Assembly (NCBI GenBank): GCA_000151295.1
Contig: GG745347.1
Span: forward strand, 433,147 to 497,146
Length of the DNA: 64,000 bases
DNA from: Allomyces macrogynus ATCC 38327
Taxonomy: Eukaryota; Blastocladiomycota; Blastocladiomycetes; Blastocladiales; Blastocladiaceae
Direction: 5' to 3'
How positions within the stretch are numbered: position 1 is the first letter of the stretch; every line of letters begins with the position of its first letter. The notes under the pieces were generated by a model that did no database searches, was not told the origin of the DNA, and was given only the letters and a program-made list of their open reading frames with translations. Of this stretch, positions 11,953-22,968 are shown piece after piece. Both the position numbers and the translations under genes were made by a program.

Positions 11953-13236
11953 ATGAAGTTCATCAAGCCGGGCAAGGTCCGCACCGCCATTTTGCCCGCC
12001 ACCATCTCCACCAGCACCATGACGCCCGCGAAAATCGCTTCAACCCGCTGCACCAACGTCGCGGGCGTCATGCTGGCGCGCTGCGCTACCAAAACCCCCG
12101 CGAAACAAACGTCACGCTGACCGTGGCCACGCATGTGCATCCGTTGCCACCGATTCGACTTTGCTAGGTCGCCGTTGTGCTGCAGGGCCGCTACGCGGGC
12201 AAGAAGGCCGTTGTCATCAAGAACTTTGATGAGGGCAACAAGGCGCACCCCTTCCCGCACGCCATTGTTGCGGGCATTGAGCGCTACCCGCTCAAGATCA
12301 CCAAGGTGATGGGCAAGAAGAAGGTCGCGCGCCGCTCGCGCGTCAAGCCCTTCATCAAGGTCATCAACTACAACCACATCATGCCCACGCGGTATGTGCG
12401 ATTTTGCAAGTTCCTCGCGGCAACGGGGTCGAACGGCGGTTTTGGGGGCCGGGCGGCGATTGCGGGACGGACTGTGGTTTGCTCGCTTGGACGGTGATTT
12501 GCCCGGCTGGAGCGGCTCGTCTGGTTTTCAGCGCTGAGGTCGGTTTACGGCTCGAACAAACGACTCACTCCGGTGAGGGGAACCTATGCCCGATTTTTTT
12601 GGGTCGATTTTCCCCTTGCCGGACGCGCGGTGTGGCCGAACGCCCCTTCATGCCGAAAGCACCGTGTGCCGAATCGCACCACGTCCTGAGCGGACTCGGT
12701 GCTGAATCGCACCGTGTGCCGAACGCACCGTGCGCTGAGCGTCGTGCCGAGTGCCAGGCATCGTGTCGTGTGCTGGGAGTCGTGCCGTGTGCTGAGCGTC
12801 GGCCGAGTGCCGAACGCACCGCGTGCTGGGCGACATGCCGTGTGCCGTGTGCCCTGAGCCGACCGTGTGCCAGAGCCGACCGTGTGCACTGAGCAGACCG
12901 TGTGCGGGAGCGACCGTGGGTTGACGGACGGTGTTCCGGACCTGCACTTGTGTGCCGAACACCCAGTTTCTCGCGAACCTGCGCCGTCTGCGGCCTGCTC
13001 CCCGCGAACCGTGCCGTTTGACTCCTCCGTGACCATTTTTCGTCGTCTGAGCACGCACTCACCTCGTACTCAATAGCTACACGCTCGAGCTCGAGAACAC
13101 CAAGACGCTCGTGACGGCCGAGACCTTCAAGGAGCCGACGCAGCGCAAGGTTGCCAAGAAGGCGATCAAGAAGATTTTCCAGGACAAGTACCAGAGTGGC
13201 AAGAACAAGTGGTTCTTCACGTCCCTGCGGTGCTGA
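11953..13236 (+). CDS. RPL27: 60S ribosomal protein eL27
   Basis: Three exons: 11953-11976, 12168-12391 and 13077-13236, giving 135 residues, the normal eL27 length. The joined sequence reads [20 protein letters not shown], then [31 protein letters not shown] and NHIMPTRY, and ends [13 protein letters not shown]. It contains the N-terminal KOW fold typical of the family. eL27 is a structural protein of the cytosolic large ribosomal subunit. Two introns are unusual for this region: intron 1 is 191 nt and interrupts after only eight codons, while intron 2 is 685 nt and full of degenerate repeats. Neighbouring genes have introns of about 50-95 nt. Early and long introns are common in ribosomal protein genes of fungi and can carry regulatory or snoRNA sequence; I could not identify a snoRNA here. 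Confidence 0.97.
12650..12915 (+). repeat. degenerate short repeats within eL27 intron 2
   Basis: The core CCGTGTGC and variants such as GCCGAACGCACCGTG recur many times at irregular spacing of roughly 15-25 nt. The array lies wholly inside the 685-nt intron. Degeneracy points to an old minisatellite. Confidence 0.75.
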
Positions 13237-13620
13237 AGGCGCAAACGCGTGCGGCCCTGTCCTGTGAATACATTCTTTCCATCCGGATGCGTGTTGATAT
13301 GTCGTTCTCGTCGAGTTCGGAGGGGTGGTCGGTCGGTAGGTTGGTGATCGCGGACTGATCATGGCTGGCAGAGTTTCGGTTGCACACGGATGTTTCTGGC
13401 TCTCCACTTGGCGTTTTTGCCCATGTCGCAACAAGAGCACCCTGGCCAGAATCCGCACCATCAACAGGCGAGTGGCAAAGGCGAGTCGAGCACGATCCTG
13501 GGCACATTCATGAAGTGAGGCCCAATCCCCTGACCGACCTTTTACCTTTTACCTTTCCCGCGCCCGGAAGACGTGATCATGCTGGGGCATCCGTCAAGCA
13601 TTCACAAAAGCGAGGTTCAT
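13237..13620. other. intergenic between convergent eL27 and a small minus-strand ORF
   Basis: Contains the 3' ends of both flanking genes. No ORF with coding character is seen. Confidence 0.45.
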
Positions 13621-13809
13621 TTACATTCCGACCGCCACCAGCGTGACCGTGGACGGTGCCGACGCCCTCAACGCGATGCGCGCGACCTTGAGCACGACAC
13701 AGAGCGTGATGAAGATGCCGAGCCGGTGCATCGACGTGGCCTGGATGGAACGCTCCTGCTCGGCCGACCGGAACGACGAGTAGAGCCGGCGGAAATTGGG
13801 GAAGGACAT
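13621..13809 (-). CDS. small single-pass membrane protein, unknown (62 residues)
   Basis: An ORF of 62 residues starts in a good fungal context (CAAACAATG). It has a polar N-terminus with LYSSFRSAEQERS, one hydrophobic segment (LGIFITLCVVLKVARIAL) and a short C-terminal tail. Size and layout resemble small mitochondrial or ER tail-anchored subunits, but no motif of TOM5, TOM6 or TOM7 is convincing. It is divergently arranged with the gene at 14127, sharing a 317-base spacer. It may be a chance ORF; homologues in related genomes would decide. Confidence 0.4.
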   Translation of the reverse strand: MSFPNFRRLYSSFRSAEQERSIQATSMHRLGIFITLCVVLKVARIALRASAPSTVTLVAVGM

Positions 13810-14126
13810 TGTTTGCGTGTCGGAAATGGTGGTCGTGTCTGGTCAAGAGCGTTGAGGTTGGTGGTTGCCGGCCAGCGGCGCCCAATTCCGTGGCGAGAGT
13901 CGCAACACGTCGTGCCGAGACCGTGGCCGGTTCGTTGCAGCAAGTCGGGGCGCGCGGCGCGGGGTGCTCGGCAAGCTATCTAAAGTTCCGGTTGCGATGG
14001 CGGACGGCGTGATGTTGAAGCAGCGCATCGTTTGACGTGATCGCGGCGCGCTCACGGCTCAGCCACTATTGCCGACCACCACCTTGAGCTGCAACCACGA
14101 CGATCACGACCTCGACCACCCGCGAA
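13810..14126. promoter_or_regulatory. shared spacer between divergent genes
   Basis: 317 bases between two start codons on opposite strands, expected to hold promoters for both. The end near 14127 is rich in CCACC and GACC repeats. No specific site is named. Confidence 0.4.
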
Positions 14127-15096
14127 ATGGACCCGTTCCAGCACTTCCAGCACTTGATTGACCAAGCCGTCCTCGCGCACGCCGGCGCCGCAAACCTCCC
14201 GCCCGGGTCCCTACCACCATTGCCGCCGATTCCGAACCTCCCGCTCGAATTCGCGCATGCCCTCATCAACCTGCGCACCGCGCACCGCGAGGCATACCAA
14301 GGCGCGGTGCATGCGCGCGCACACAATGCCGGTGCCCGGAACATGGCCATGAACGCGCGCCGTGCGCGCTTGAACCGCGACTGGTCCATCAACCACGTAC
14401 AGTCGGCTGTCACGTCCTACGAGCGCGCCGAGTCCGTGTTCTGTTGGCTTCCCAAGCATGTAGTCGTGTACCGTGACTGACAGACAGGTCATTGTGGGTT
14501 TGCATAGTCTCGACTTTGACCCGCCAGACCTGATCACGATCGACGAAATGGCAGCGACGCCCGCCGAGGCCGAGGCACTGGCGAACCTTAGCCCGCACGA
14601 CCTCATGGCCAAGCGGTTCAACCAGGAGCGCATGGCGCGGATGCGCACCCACGCGCGCGTCACGCAAATGCAGAACGTGAAGAAGACGGCGCAGGCCGAG
14701 TTGCTGGCGGCGCTCAACAAGGAGGATGCGCTCGACCGCGACGTCATGACCTGGGCCAATGTGCGTTTTCTGACGCTGGTCATTTGTGTTCGACGGAGCG
14801 CTGACCGTTGGTTTGGCCACCTCTAGCAAATCGACGAGCTCGCCAAGCGGTACGGGCTCGACCTGTCGGACCCCACGCCGCCAGCTGACAGCGAGGGCGA
14901 CGACGACGGAGAGCCGAAACACGACGACGACGAGCCCATGGACGACAGTGACGCGCGCATGACGGACGAGGCGTCGGCGCGTGCCAGTGCGGCATCCACG
15001 CCCGAGCCGGGATCGAGTCGGCCCTCATCTCGATCTGAGAGTCGGGGACGGGGCGCGACAGTGGGGGAGAATGCGGCCATGGAGGTGGATTCGTGA
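14127..15096 (+). CDS. helical, acidic-tailed protein of unknown function
   Basis: Three exons, 14127-14435, 14488-14760 and 14827-15096, joined in phase 0, give 283 residues. The first third has a proline-rich loop and then helices (ALINLRTAHREAYQGAVHAR). The middle is Met/Arg/Ala-rich and probably coiled (NQERMARMRTHARVTQMQNV). A short conserved-looking segment QIDELAKRYGLDLSDP precedes an acidic Asp/Glu tail with Ser/Arg repeats. The 52-nt first intron is among the shortest in the window. I do not recognise a family. Helices with an acidic tail suggest a nuclear or complex-bound scaffold, but this is only inference. Confidence 0.7.
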
Positions 15097-15195
15097 TTCA
15101 TGTGAACATGTGTTTGGATTGAACGCGCTGGCAATAATCTCTTGTACTTCAATGACAAGCTTCAGCGATCAGAATTGGACAATGGCAATGTTCGC

Positions 15196-16517
15196 TCAGG
15201 CCGTGATCCCCACTTCGCTCGACGCCCGCGACCCGCGCCGCTGCTGGTCCCTCCACGACGCGCGGTACAGCACGTAGTGCTGGACAATAAAGATAACGTC
15301 AAAGACGAGCGACAGCAGCGACAAGCCCCTACGAATGAAAAGTGAAGCGTGAGTCTTGCTACTTAGCTCGACATTGGTGGAGACGATGCGACCACAATTA
15401 ACGTACAGCTTGGTCCCGTTGCCGCTGAGCGCGCGCGAGACCCACCCCTCCGACGGGCCGTCCGTGATGCGCCACGCAATCCACGCGTCGAGGAACAGCT
15501 GGACCAGCGAGAGCGTCCCACCCGTCGCGTCGAGAAGAATGTTGTGAATCGACCACCCGGCCGTCGACTTGTTGCGGTAGTTCATGAACATCTGGCGCGA
15601 GGTGATGCAAAAGAGAGGGCGTGAGCACCAATGGACATGAGTACACCGGCGAACCGCGAGCAGCGGTAGCCGTACCTGCGGCAAATACTTGATCAACGAC
15701 ATGCCGAGCTTCCACGACCCCAAAAAGTTCATCAAGTCGAGCTCCTCAATCGACGGCTTCACGACCATGGCGATCAGAAATGTGGCAATCGAGCCCATGG
15801 CCGCGAGAATGACGACCTTGCACATGACCGACAGCGAGTGGGTCGCTTTCTACTCGGAGCGAAAGAGGCGACTGAGCGTGAGCAACGGTCGCTCGTCGTC
15901 GCAAACGTGAAAATCGGCCACAACAGCGTACATCATGGTACCGCCATGCCTGGATCCCGGTCACAATCGTCATGATCCACGCGTGCACGGCAAAGACCAC
16001 GTCGTTGGGCGCCACGAGATTCGACGCGCCATTGTTGCGCGCGCGGTACTGGTCCTGCACAACCTCGGATGCGAAAAATGATACCGTGTAGATCTGGTGC
16101 AGCAGGCGACAAGTTAGCAAGGCTAATCTCAAGCCGTGAAAAGAGGAAAGCAGGCCCGCACCGAGTAGCACGTAAACCCGACAATGTTGTACGAAAGGAA
16201 ATCGAGCGAAAGGCCTTCGACGCTGCAAAACATGCCATGATCAGACACCGACGACTGCAAGAGGACGGACCGAGTCGGCAAGTCACGCACCTCTTGCGGC
16301 GGAAATTGAGGATCACTTGGGGCCAGAAACTGATGCTCCATGCGGCAAAGTACGTCTACTCTCCCAAGAGACGGCCATTATGGGTGAACGACCGCATCGC
16401 GAGCGCGCGCACGCTGTGTGCCGGTGCAGTCGAGCATACCCAGCCGAGGATCGCAGAAAAGGCCCGCGCGACGGGCACACCAGGTGGGTCCGTCGTCACA
16501 ATGTCGCTCGCGCTCAT
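15196..16517 (-). CDS. cystinosin-like PQ-loop lysosomal/vacuolar cystine transporter
   Basis: Seven exons on the minus strand: 16517-16440, 16355-16291, 16222-16162, 16093-15932, 15849-15676, 15591-15407 and 15328-15196, giving 285 residues. Both PQ-loop repeats are present: YFAAWSISFWPQVILNFRRK followed by SVEGLSLDFLSYNIVGF, and LIKYLPQMFMNYRNKSTAGW followed by SIHNILLDATGG. The last helix reads LSLLSLVFDVIFIVQHYVLY, closely matching the cystinosin C-terminus. Family members are seven-helix proteins that export cystine from lysosomes or vacuoles with protons; yeast ERS1 is the fungal counterpart. The N-terminus is short, as in ERS1, and lacks the long glycosylated luminal domain of animal cystinosin. 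All intron phases agree with family conservation, so the model is robust. No lysosomal tyrosine motif is obvious in the tail. Confidence 0.93.
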
Positions 16518-17953
16518 GCTAGCTCCGCGCGTTGGACCAGGAAAACCGGAGTGGGGAAAGGTACAGACAGCGTCGCCGGATCGGGGAACAGGTTGTCGAG
16601 TGTGCGAAGATATCGGGCACGTTGGTGCAGATTGTCGATGCGGAAAAATCTGTCGCCAAAGGCCTTGCAGTGGTTTACTTCGTAGGGCCGTCCTTGTTCC
16701 AGGAGTGAATGGACTCGTGTGTACGACGACACTGCTGCTCAATAATTGACCTGCTCGACGTCGGGGAGAAGCCAACCAAATGGCAAGCTGCAGGTGCTTG
16801 TGAGTGCTGCAAAGGACGCTGTGCAAGCGGGGCGAGCGACCGTGGTGGGTGTCAGCCGTGTTCAGCAAAAGGAGCGCGTTGTTGGAAATGGCGCCATGAC
16901 GGGCGAGCACAACGGCAGCCCTCTGGCCAGCCGTTTCCGTTGCTTGTCGATGGTGCTATGGCCGCGTGGCGCGTTTTGCCTGTGGTTGGACCAGCGTGTG
17001 CTGCTGGGCGGTAATCAGTTGCTGGGCGCGGATGGGCGCGGACAAGAAAAAATGCACTGCTCAAGGCGGACGCGCATTGTCAATCGAGGTTAACGTTACG
17101 TAATACCCGTTGCGTTGCATTGGATGATTGAATCGTTTAAGCAGACTTGACACGACATGCCGCTGCATCTTGCTCCGACAGGCTCGACACACATGAGTTG
17201 CTCAGGCACCGCACATCTATTTTCGACCTACGGTCAACGGTGTCGTGCGTTGTGGAAATGGGATCATACCGAGCTCGGCTGCAATCTGCTGCAAGGTGAG
17301 CGCACAAGTTTGGACGTAAATGTCTTTTTCCACGCGCACAATCATGTCCAAAAATGTCTGGAACCGCAAGCGACAGAATGCTGTTTTTTGGCTTGAGTCT
17401 GACCGAAGACGCACTATACGGCCAAGTCGATCGTTTCTATTGGCCGCTCCACTTGCTCCTGCCGCACAGGCGACAAGTGCAGCGCGAGCATCACAACAGG
17501 CAGCAAGAGCATCAGCAAGCCGACCAACACACGATGGGAATGTTTCCTACTGTGACGTGGAAGTATGAAGATGTTCAGGGCGGGACTGTTGTGGCGATGC
17601 TTGACGAGCGCAGGCTGGAGACCACGGGTCTGATTCATGAAGTACCTGGATGAAAGTTTTTGTTGGTTTTTTTTTTCCTGACGCGGCGCTGATGCTCTAT
17701 GCATGATGCGGAAGGAACCACAAGTATTTATCGCCGAGCTTGCCTAAATACTGACCGACATGGCACGAGTGATCTGACTGGAAATGTTCTCAAGGGAGAG
17801 AGTGCCAAATCAACCCGTCCTTCACATTCACCACCCATCAAAACCGGAATAAATTACGAAGAGCCAAAAAAAAAAAAAAAAAAACAAGTCGAAAACAGCC
17901 ACGCCCGACTCCTTTCGCCCGCCCCGCTCCCGCCCCATCCACTCCCTCACCAC
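16518..17953. other. 1.4-kb intergenic stretch, no gene recognised
   Basis: Base composition is lower in GC than in the genes. ORFs on both strands are short and lack coding-like codon bias. An A19 run lies at 17866-17884, just beyond the 3' end of the NSE3-like gene (T-rich on that gene's sense strand). Confidence 0.5.
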
Positions 17954-18908
17954 TCAAATCTGGTTGGCGCTCTGCAACGCCTTGACAAACTCGTCGCGCT
18001 CGGCCGACCCGGGCGCCATCCCGTAGAGCTTGCACAGCGCGTTGTGCAAGCTCTCGGGCGGGAACTCGACCTCGGCGCGTGGACCCCAGGCATTCGTCAT
18101 CAGCGGCCCGCCGCCGTCGGGCGCCTGCAGGTCGACACCCTGCGCGTTCTTGACGTTGGTGCGCACAATGTACTTTTGCTTTTCGAGCTCGCGCATGAAC
18201 GTATTGTATCCGAGCCCAAGCGAGTTGCCGGCATCGGCGTCGTCGGCATTGAGTTGCACGCCTTCGCGCTTGATGCCAAAACGACGCAAGAAACCGAGCA
18301 GCTCGTCTGAAAACACCGGGTGGAGAAGGAATCCGCGGGGTCAGAGAGAGGAATGTGGATGCAATTTGGGTGGGATCGAGATGACGACGCACCGTCCTTG
18401 ATGGACCCGGCGTGCACGTATATGAGTGTTAGCGTCATGAAGACGGCGCCCATGAGCGCCGGGTCGTCGGTGTGCAACCCCGCGGCGAGACGCAGCTCGG
18501 CGGGGAGAGTGTTCTTGACGACAAAGAGCTTCGAGGAGGCTACATCGGGCAGGAAATGAGCTCGGTGCGCGAAATTCAGGTGAAGCGCTTCAATAAAAGG
18601 GGCGTCGCGCACATTTCGCCGTGGTCAGCTCGACCAGCTTGAGACCAAACACGTTGCCGAGCTCCTCGTTAGCCGCGCCGAGAATCTTTTGAAATGCGCT
18701 TGGCGTGACGCGTTCATTGCCAAACACTGGATGGCGACCACCATCGTTAGCTCCCATTTTACGGATGGTGACGGGTCCATCCATGATAGAATTTACCTTT
18801 CTGGCCAATATCTTGGCGCTTGATTGGTGTCCTCGACGACTCGGCAAACAGGGCCATGCGAACCAGCTTGGCCGCGTAGCGGCGCGCCGTTTCAGGGTCG
18901 TCGGCCAT
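17954..18908 (-). CDS. NSE3: NSE3/MAGE-domain subunit of the SMC5/6 complex
   Basis: Four exons, 18908-18797, 18726-18613, 18539-18393 and 18306-17954, encode 241 residues. The MAGE homology domain spans almost the whole protein: KLVRMALFAESSRTPIKRQD at the start, FQKILGAANEELGNVFGLKL with VELT, then KLFVVKNTLPAELRL, a hydrophobic helix (GAVFMTLTLIYVHAG) and the second winged helix with ELEKQKYIVRT. A single MAGE-type protein is normal in fungi, where it is Nse3, partner of Nse1 (RING) and Nse4 in the SMC5/6 DNA-repair complex. The splice between exons 2 and 3 reads TTAK-SSSKLFVV and maintains the domain. The upstream neighbour across a 664-base spacer is the divergent LRR gene. Confidence 0.88.
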
Positions 18909-19572
18909 GGTAGAGTGCGGAAGAAAAGAAGAGCGTCGAATTGCTTGATTTGGCAGGGCACTCGGTCTACTGGTATAATGATCATCTTTTGATGAACCTG
19001 GTTGGTCATGGTAATCTTGATCGAATGTTGGCTGGGTCCAAAGGGCGATCGGCTGCGCAGTTGATCGAAAGAACACACAATGGAGAAGCGATTGCAGCAA
19101 GTTGGCTTGTTCGAGGCCGGCGCTGGTGATGCAGAACTGTGCGGACCGACGTTGTTGCAGCTTTCTGGGCGTTCTCCACCCTGCAAATGTCTCTACCTGA
19201 CACGTGCAGCATGCCGCTTTCACGACGCGCTCAGGGCGCGAGACATTCTGTGATCAAACAACTTGTATTACTTCACATGGCGTTCTCCCCCTCGCGCCGT
19301 CAACACCGCTGTTCCCGGCATTCTTGGCACCCGCCGACAGAGCGAGGAGCCGCAATCGATTGCGCGACGTAGTGTCCACCGGCCATGCTCGCTTTGCGCC
19401 CAGCCAAACGCGACCCTCAACGACGAAACACGACCCTCAACGACGAAACGCGACCCTCCGAAACGCGTCCTTCAACATATTAGTCCTCCCTGAACTCCCT
19501 GCCGTATCCAACCCGGCACGCACGCGTCTGCAGCCATCGTCGATATTTGTTCCTGACTACGCAGCGTCAACC
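18909..19572. promoter_or_regulatory. spacer between divergent NSE3-like and LRR genes
   Basis: Contains the promoters of both neighbours by position. The open frame of the LRR gene extends upstream to 19204 but without coding bias before 19573. A 20-nt tandem repeat lies at 19411-19460. Confidence 0.45.
19411..19460 (+). repeat. 20-nt tandem repeat, 2.5 copies
   Basis: Units 19411-19430 and 19431-19450 differ at one base (unit CGACCCTCAACGACGAAACA); a partial third copy follows. It lies about 110-160 bases upstream of the LRR gene start codon. Confidence 0.9.
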
Positions 19573-21189
19573 ATGCCAGTTTCCACGACGACCGACTTTG
19601 CCGCCGCCGCACCCGCGGCGACGGGACCAGTCAAGCCCGCTGCCGTCCCCGATACGAGCGCTCCTGCCGCGTCTCCTGCCGCTGCCGCTGCTCTACCGGC
19701 AGCGGACTCGCGAGGTCCCGTCGCGACAGTTCTCTGCAAGCTGCCCGTGTCGCTATGGACATCGCACATCTTCACGCGTTGCTTTGACGCGACCGACCGG
19801 CGCGACCGCACCTCGCTCGTCGCGGCGCTGCCCACGTCGCGGGCCATGTTCGCCGCGGCCGCACCCGCCCTGTATGCGCGCCCGCCGCTCGCGCGTCTGT
19901 CGTACCAATCCACCAAGAAGTTCTTCACGGATGCGCTCTTGAAGTCGGATCGGCCCGATCGCGCGTCCAAGGGACGGCACTATGGCCGCATGGTCCGCGA
20001 CCTGCCGCTCGCCGAGTGCGTGGTCGAGTTTGCCGAAAAGAAAATGACCGACGCGAATGTGCACGCAATTGTGTCGCTCTGCCCGGACCTCGAGCGGCTG
20101 TCGTTGCCGTTCTCGCGGACGGTGGCCGAGGCGCGTCGCGCGTCGGCGGTCAAGCTGCCCTCTCCGCCGTCGCAAGACTCGGCTGCTGCTGCAGCTGCTG
20201 CGGCGGCGGCAGCATTCAAGTCGCCCGAGCCTGTGCTCCGTACCCTCGGGAGCCCCGTGACCGACAACACTCCCAACCCAGGCACGCCCACGGCTCCACC
20301 CGCCCCACCCGCCGACGCACCCGGTCTGACGGACCGCACGCTGCACTCGGTCGCGCGGGTGGCCGGTGCCGGGACCCTGCACACGATTGTCATCGACAAC
20401 GTCTACGACTACTCACCGGCCGCCGTTGCGCACCTCGTCGACCACGCGCCCGGGCTGAAACGGCTCGAGTTGCAGGCGCGGTTCGCGCCTCGGTACGGTC
20501 CGGCGGCTGGGGACAAGGCGCGTACGGGCGAATTACTTGCCGAGGCCCTTGTCCAGGGCGGCGCTGCCGGCCGGCTCGCGTACCTCGCGCTCACCGAGAT
20601 TGAGATCCCGCCGGGCGCGTGGGGGAACTTGATGCTCGCGATCGGTGCCACTGCTGAACTCCGAGCGCTCCACCTGTCGGGGGTTCCGCTCACGCCCGCA
20701 GCGGTCGGTGCGCTCGGCGCGGTCGCGCCGTTTCTCGAGGACCTGAGTACTGCCATGGGGTCTGTCACGGACCCGAGCGTCGTGCCGGACGATGCCGCCG
20801 TGGCCGCGGTGGTCGCGCGGATGCCGCATTTGCGGTCGATCAGTTTGCAGCAGACGATGGTCGGGGACGGGGTCGTGGCCGCGCTGGTCAAGGCGGCGCC
20901 GGCGAACCTCGCGGCGGTCACGCTCGTCGAGGCGAATGTGAGCAATGTCGTCGTGCTCGGCGAGTTGGCGGCCGCGTGCCCGAAACTCGGGTGGATGGAC
21001 TTATCGGGGTGCCCGCGAGTCGTGAATAACCGGCAGTGGGCGCACGTGTTCAACTTGGACGAGGCCGTGAATGACGACGAGTGTGACGAGCCGTGGTGGC
21101 GGTCGGACGATAAGGAGTTTACGGTCGGGCCGCGGCGGATCCAGGAGATGCGCGACTGCCACGCGAAGCGGACTGGCCGCGGCGGATAG
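19573..21189 (+). CDS. leucine-rich repeat protein with probable F-box-like N-terminus
   Basis: A single-exon frame of 538 residues starts at ATG 19573 after an Ala/Pro-rich leader. Residues about 56-105 (LPVSLWTSHIFTRCFD, then LVAALPTSRAMFAAAAPALY) look like a divergent F-box. The rest shows repeated LRR-like units such as LERLSLPFSR, LKRLELQARF, LAYLALTEIEIP, ELRALHLSGVPLT, LRSISLQQTMV, LAAVTLVEANV and LGWMDLSGCPRV, the last being the cysteine-containing LRR type. An Ala-rich insert with ten consecutive alanines interrupts the array near residue 210. F-box/LRR proteins recruit substrates to SCF ubiquitin ligases. The F-box call is weak and the target unknown. Longer upstream start codons exist in frame only in non-coding-like sequence. 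Confidence 0.75.
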   Translation: MPVSTTTDFAAAAPAATGPVKPAAVPDTSAPAASPAAAAALPAADSRGPVATVLCKLPVSLWTSHIFTRCFDATDRRDRTSLVAALPTSRAMFAAAAPALYARPPLARLSYQSTKKFFTDALLKSDRPDRASKGRHYGRMVRDLPLAECVVEFAEKKMTDANVHAIVSLCPDLERLSLPFSRTVAEARRASAVKLPSPPSQDSAAAAAAAAAAAFKSPEPVLRTLGSPVTDNTPNPGTPTAPPAPPADAPGLTDRTLHSVARVAGAGTLHTIVIDNVYDYSPAAVAHLVDHAPGLKRLELQARFAPRYGPAAGDKARTGELLAEALVQGGAAGRLAYLALTEIEIPPGAWGNLMLAIGATAELRALHLSGVPLTPAAVGALGAVAPFLEDLSTAMGSVTDPSVVPDDAAVAAVVARMPHLRSISLQQTMVGDGVVAALVKAAPANLAAVTLVEANVSNVVVLGELAAACPKLGWMDLSGCPRVVNNRQWAHVFNLDEAVNDDECDEPWWRSDDKEFTVGPRRIQEMRDCHAKRTGRGG

Positions 21190-21558
21190 TCGGGCTCGCG
21201 TTGGATCGCGAAGAGAATGCATGAAGAAGGTGGATACCCGCGTTGGCGTGGTACAGAGAGCCTTGGTCGACTGGGTTGTGGTTGAATAGGAATTATTCTA
21301 TCGAACGGCGGTCGAGCGGAGAGCATGCCGGGAAGCACAGCCCAAAGGCGTAGCAAGCGAGACTGGAGCATGGTTGAGCTCGACAGAGCACGGCAAAGCA
21401 TGTTCATTCCGGCAGACGGTTCGCCACAGCGTCGATGGTAACAACAACGGTAACACCCAATAATCATAACGATACAAGGCTTGCGGATGCGTCCCCGACC
21501 GCCGCGATGCGACCGCTCAAATGCGCGCGTGCGCCCTCCGACTGGCCAGCATGACCCG
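21190..21558. other. intergenic between convergent LRR and protease genes
   Basis: 369 bases with the two 3' ends facing each other; locally AT-rich around 21,290 and 21,460. Nothing else is seen. Confidence 0.45.
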
Positions 21559-22968
21559 CTACGTCGACTGGGCGAACCCGACGCGGTTGTTGCCGAGGTC
21601 ATAGACGGTAAAGTACTTGCGGAGAAATACGTCGCCGACAATCCAAAGCTGCCCGAGCTGCGGGGGCATCTCGATGCCCATGAACCCGGAAATGCACTGC
21701 TCCTGGCCGCCCCCACCGCCAATCGGCGACGCAGCGACCTTGAGCACGTAGTCCTCGGGCTGCAGCGTGAAGTCCTTGCCGCCAAACCGGAACGCAATCT
21801 CGGGCATCGAGTCGAGCTTACGGCAGTCGATCATGTACTGGCCGAGGAAGTTCTTCTTGGCGCCAATCAGCTTGTTAATGGCGTCGGCCGCCTTCATCGG
21901 GCCAGCGATCAGCGACGTGCCCGTATCAATCGCGGCGGTCGCGTTGCCGAGCAATGGGAAGTCCTCGCCGCCGACCGTGAGCGCCTCGATCTTGACCTCC
22001 CAGTACCCCTTGCGCACGACAGGCGCGTAGTGAATCTTGCCGGTGTGGTGCGCCGGATCAATGTCGCCAAACACAATCTCGCCGCCAGCGTTCGGGTCCT
22101 TGTTCACGTCGCCGAGCCAGAACGTGAAGACCGGGTGCCGCAGCAAGCCCTGGTTGATCATCGAGTAGAACGGCGGCACAACCTTCTCGACCGCGATATT
22201 GTCGTACCCGAGCCCGAGAATCCCATCAAACTTGCCCACGGCAAACGCGATGCCGGGCTCCTTGGTTGACTCGCCAAACGTCTGGTCGAGAATCTCCAAG
22301 TCGCCGATCGTCACCGTGTCGGTCGACAGGATGCCCTCGAGCGACCCGGATCCGTACTGGATCCCGAAATGCGTGCCGTTCTTGCGGAACGTCGAGGACT
22401 TTTTGGCATCGAACCGACGGTGCAGCCAGCACGCCATCGACATGCACCGCGTCGACGGCACCCACAGGTTCGACGAGCCCGTGTCCATGACCACCGAGAA
22501 GGACTGGCCGGGCGTGCCGATCTGGATCTCGGCAAAGTATTGCGCTGTTGGCAAGAGGGGAGGTCGTGAGCATCCCGCACGATGCGCGCACGCGGGTATC
22601 GCGAATCGCTAAAACCCGTACCGTTCATGTAGTCGCTCAGTGGAACGCCGTGAATCGGCTCCTTCGGGTCTTTCTTCTTCTTGGCCGCGTCAACCGTGTA
22701 GGCGCCGAGGTCGAGCGTGTGGCCGAGCCGCGACATGATGTACTTTTGCTGCAGGCCGGCTTGCGTGGCCATGAGACTGCGCAGCACTTCCTCGCCCGAC
22801 TGCTCGAGCTTCTTGAGCGGGATACTATCCGCATCGCGTCGCGTCAGGATTCACGGGCGGCTATCTGGCGCACATCGACGGCATCGTGGCGTACCGGACG
22901 CGGCCCTCAGCGGCCATGGCCGCGACCAGGAGGGCGACGATCGCGAGCAGGTGCATGGGCGCGCGCAT
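21559..22968 (-). CDS. vacuolar aspartyl protease (proteinase A / cathepsin D type)
   Basis: Three exons, 22968-22895, 22824-22622 and 22544-21559, encode 420 residues, close to fungal proteinase A. The first exon is a signal peptide (MHLLAIVALLVAAMAAEG). A propeptide with VRIPLKKLEQSGEEV and HGVPLSDYMNAQYFAEIQIG leads into the mature enzyme, as in pepsin-like zymogens. Both catalytic aspartates are present: VVMDTGSSNLWVPS (Asp about 113) and AAIDTGTSLIAGP (Asp about 299), with flap tyrosine in IQYGSGSLEG. The C-terminus WIVGDVFLRKYFTVYDLGNN is diagnostic. Cysteine pairs and an NAT site fit vacuolar processing. It probably matures in the vacuole and activates other hydrolases, by analogy to Pep4. 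Confidence 0.95.

Noticed and set aside
16514..16732. 72-residue minus-strand ORF upstream of cystinosin
   Set aside because: It overlaps the cystinosin leader, uses a different frame, and shows no coding bias or known motif.
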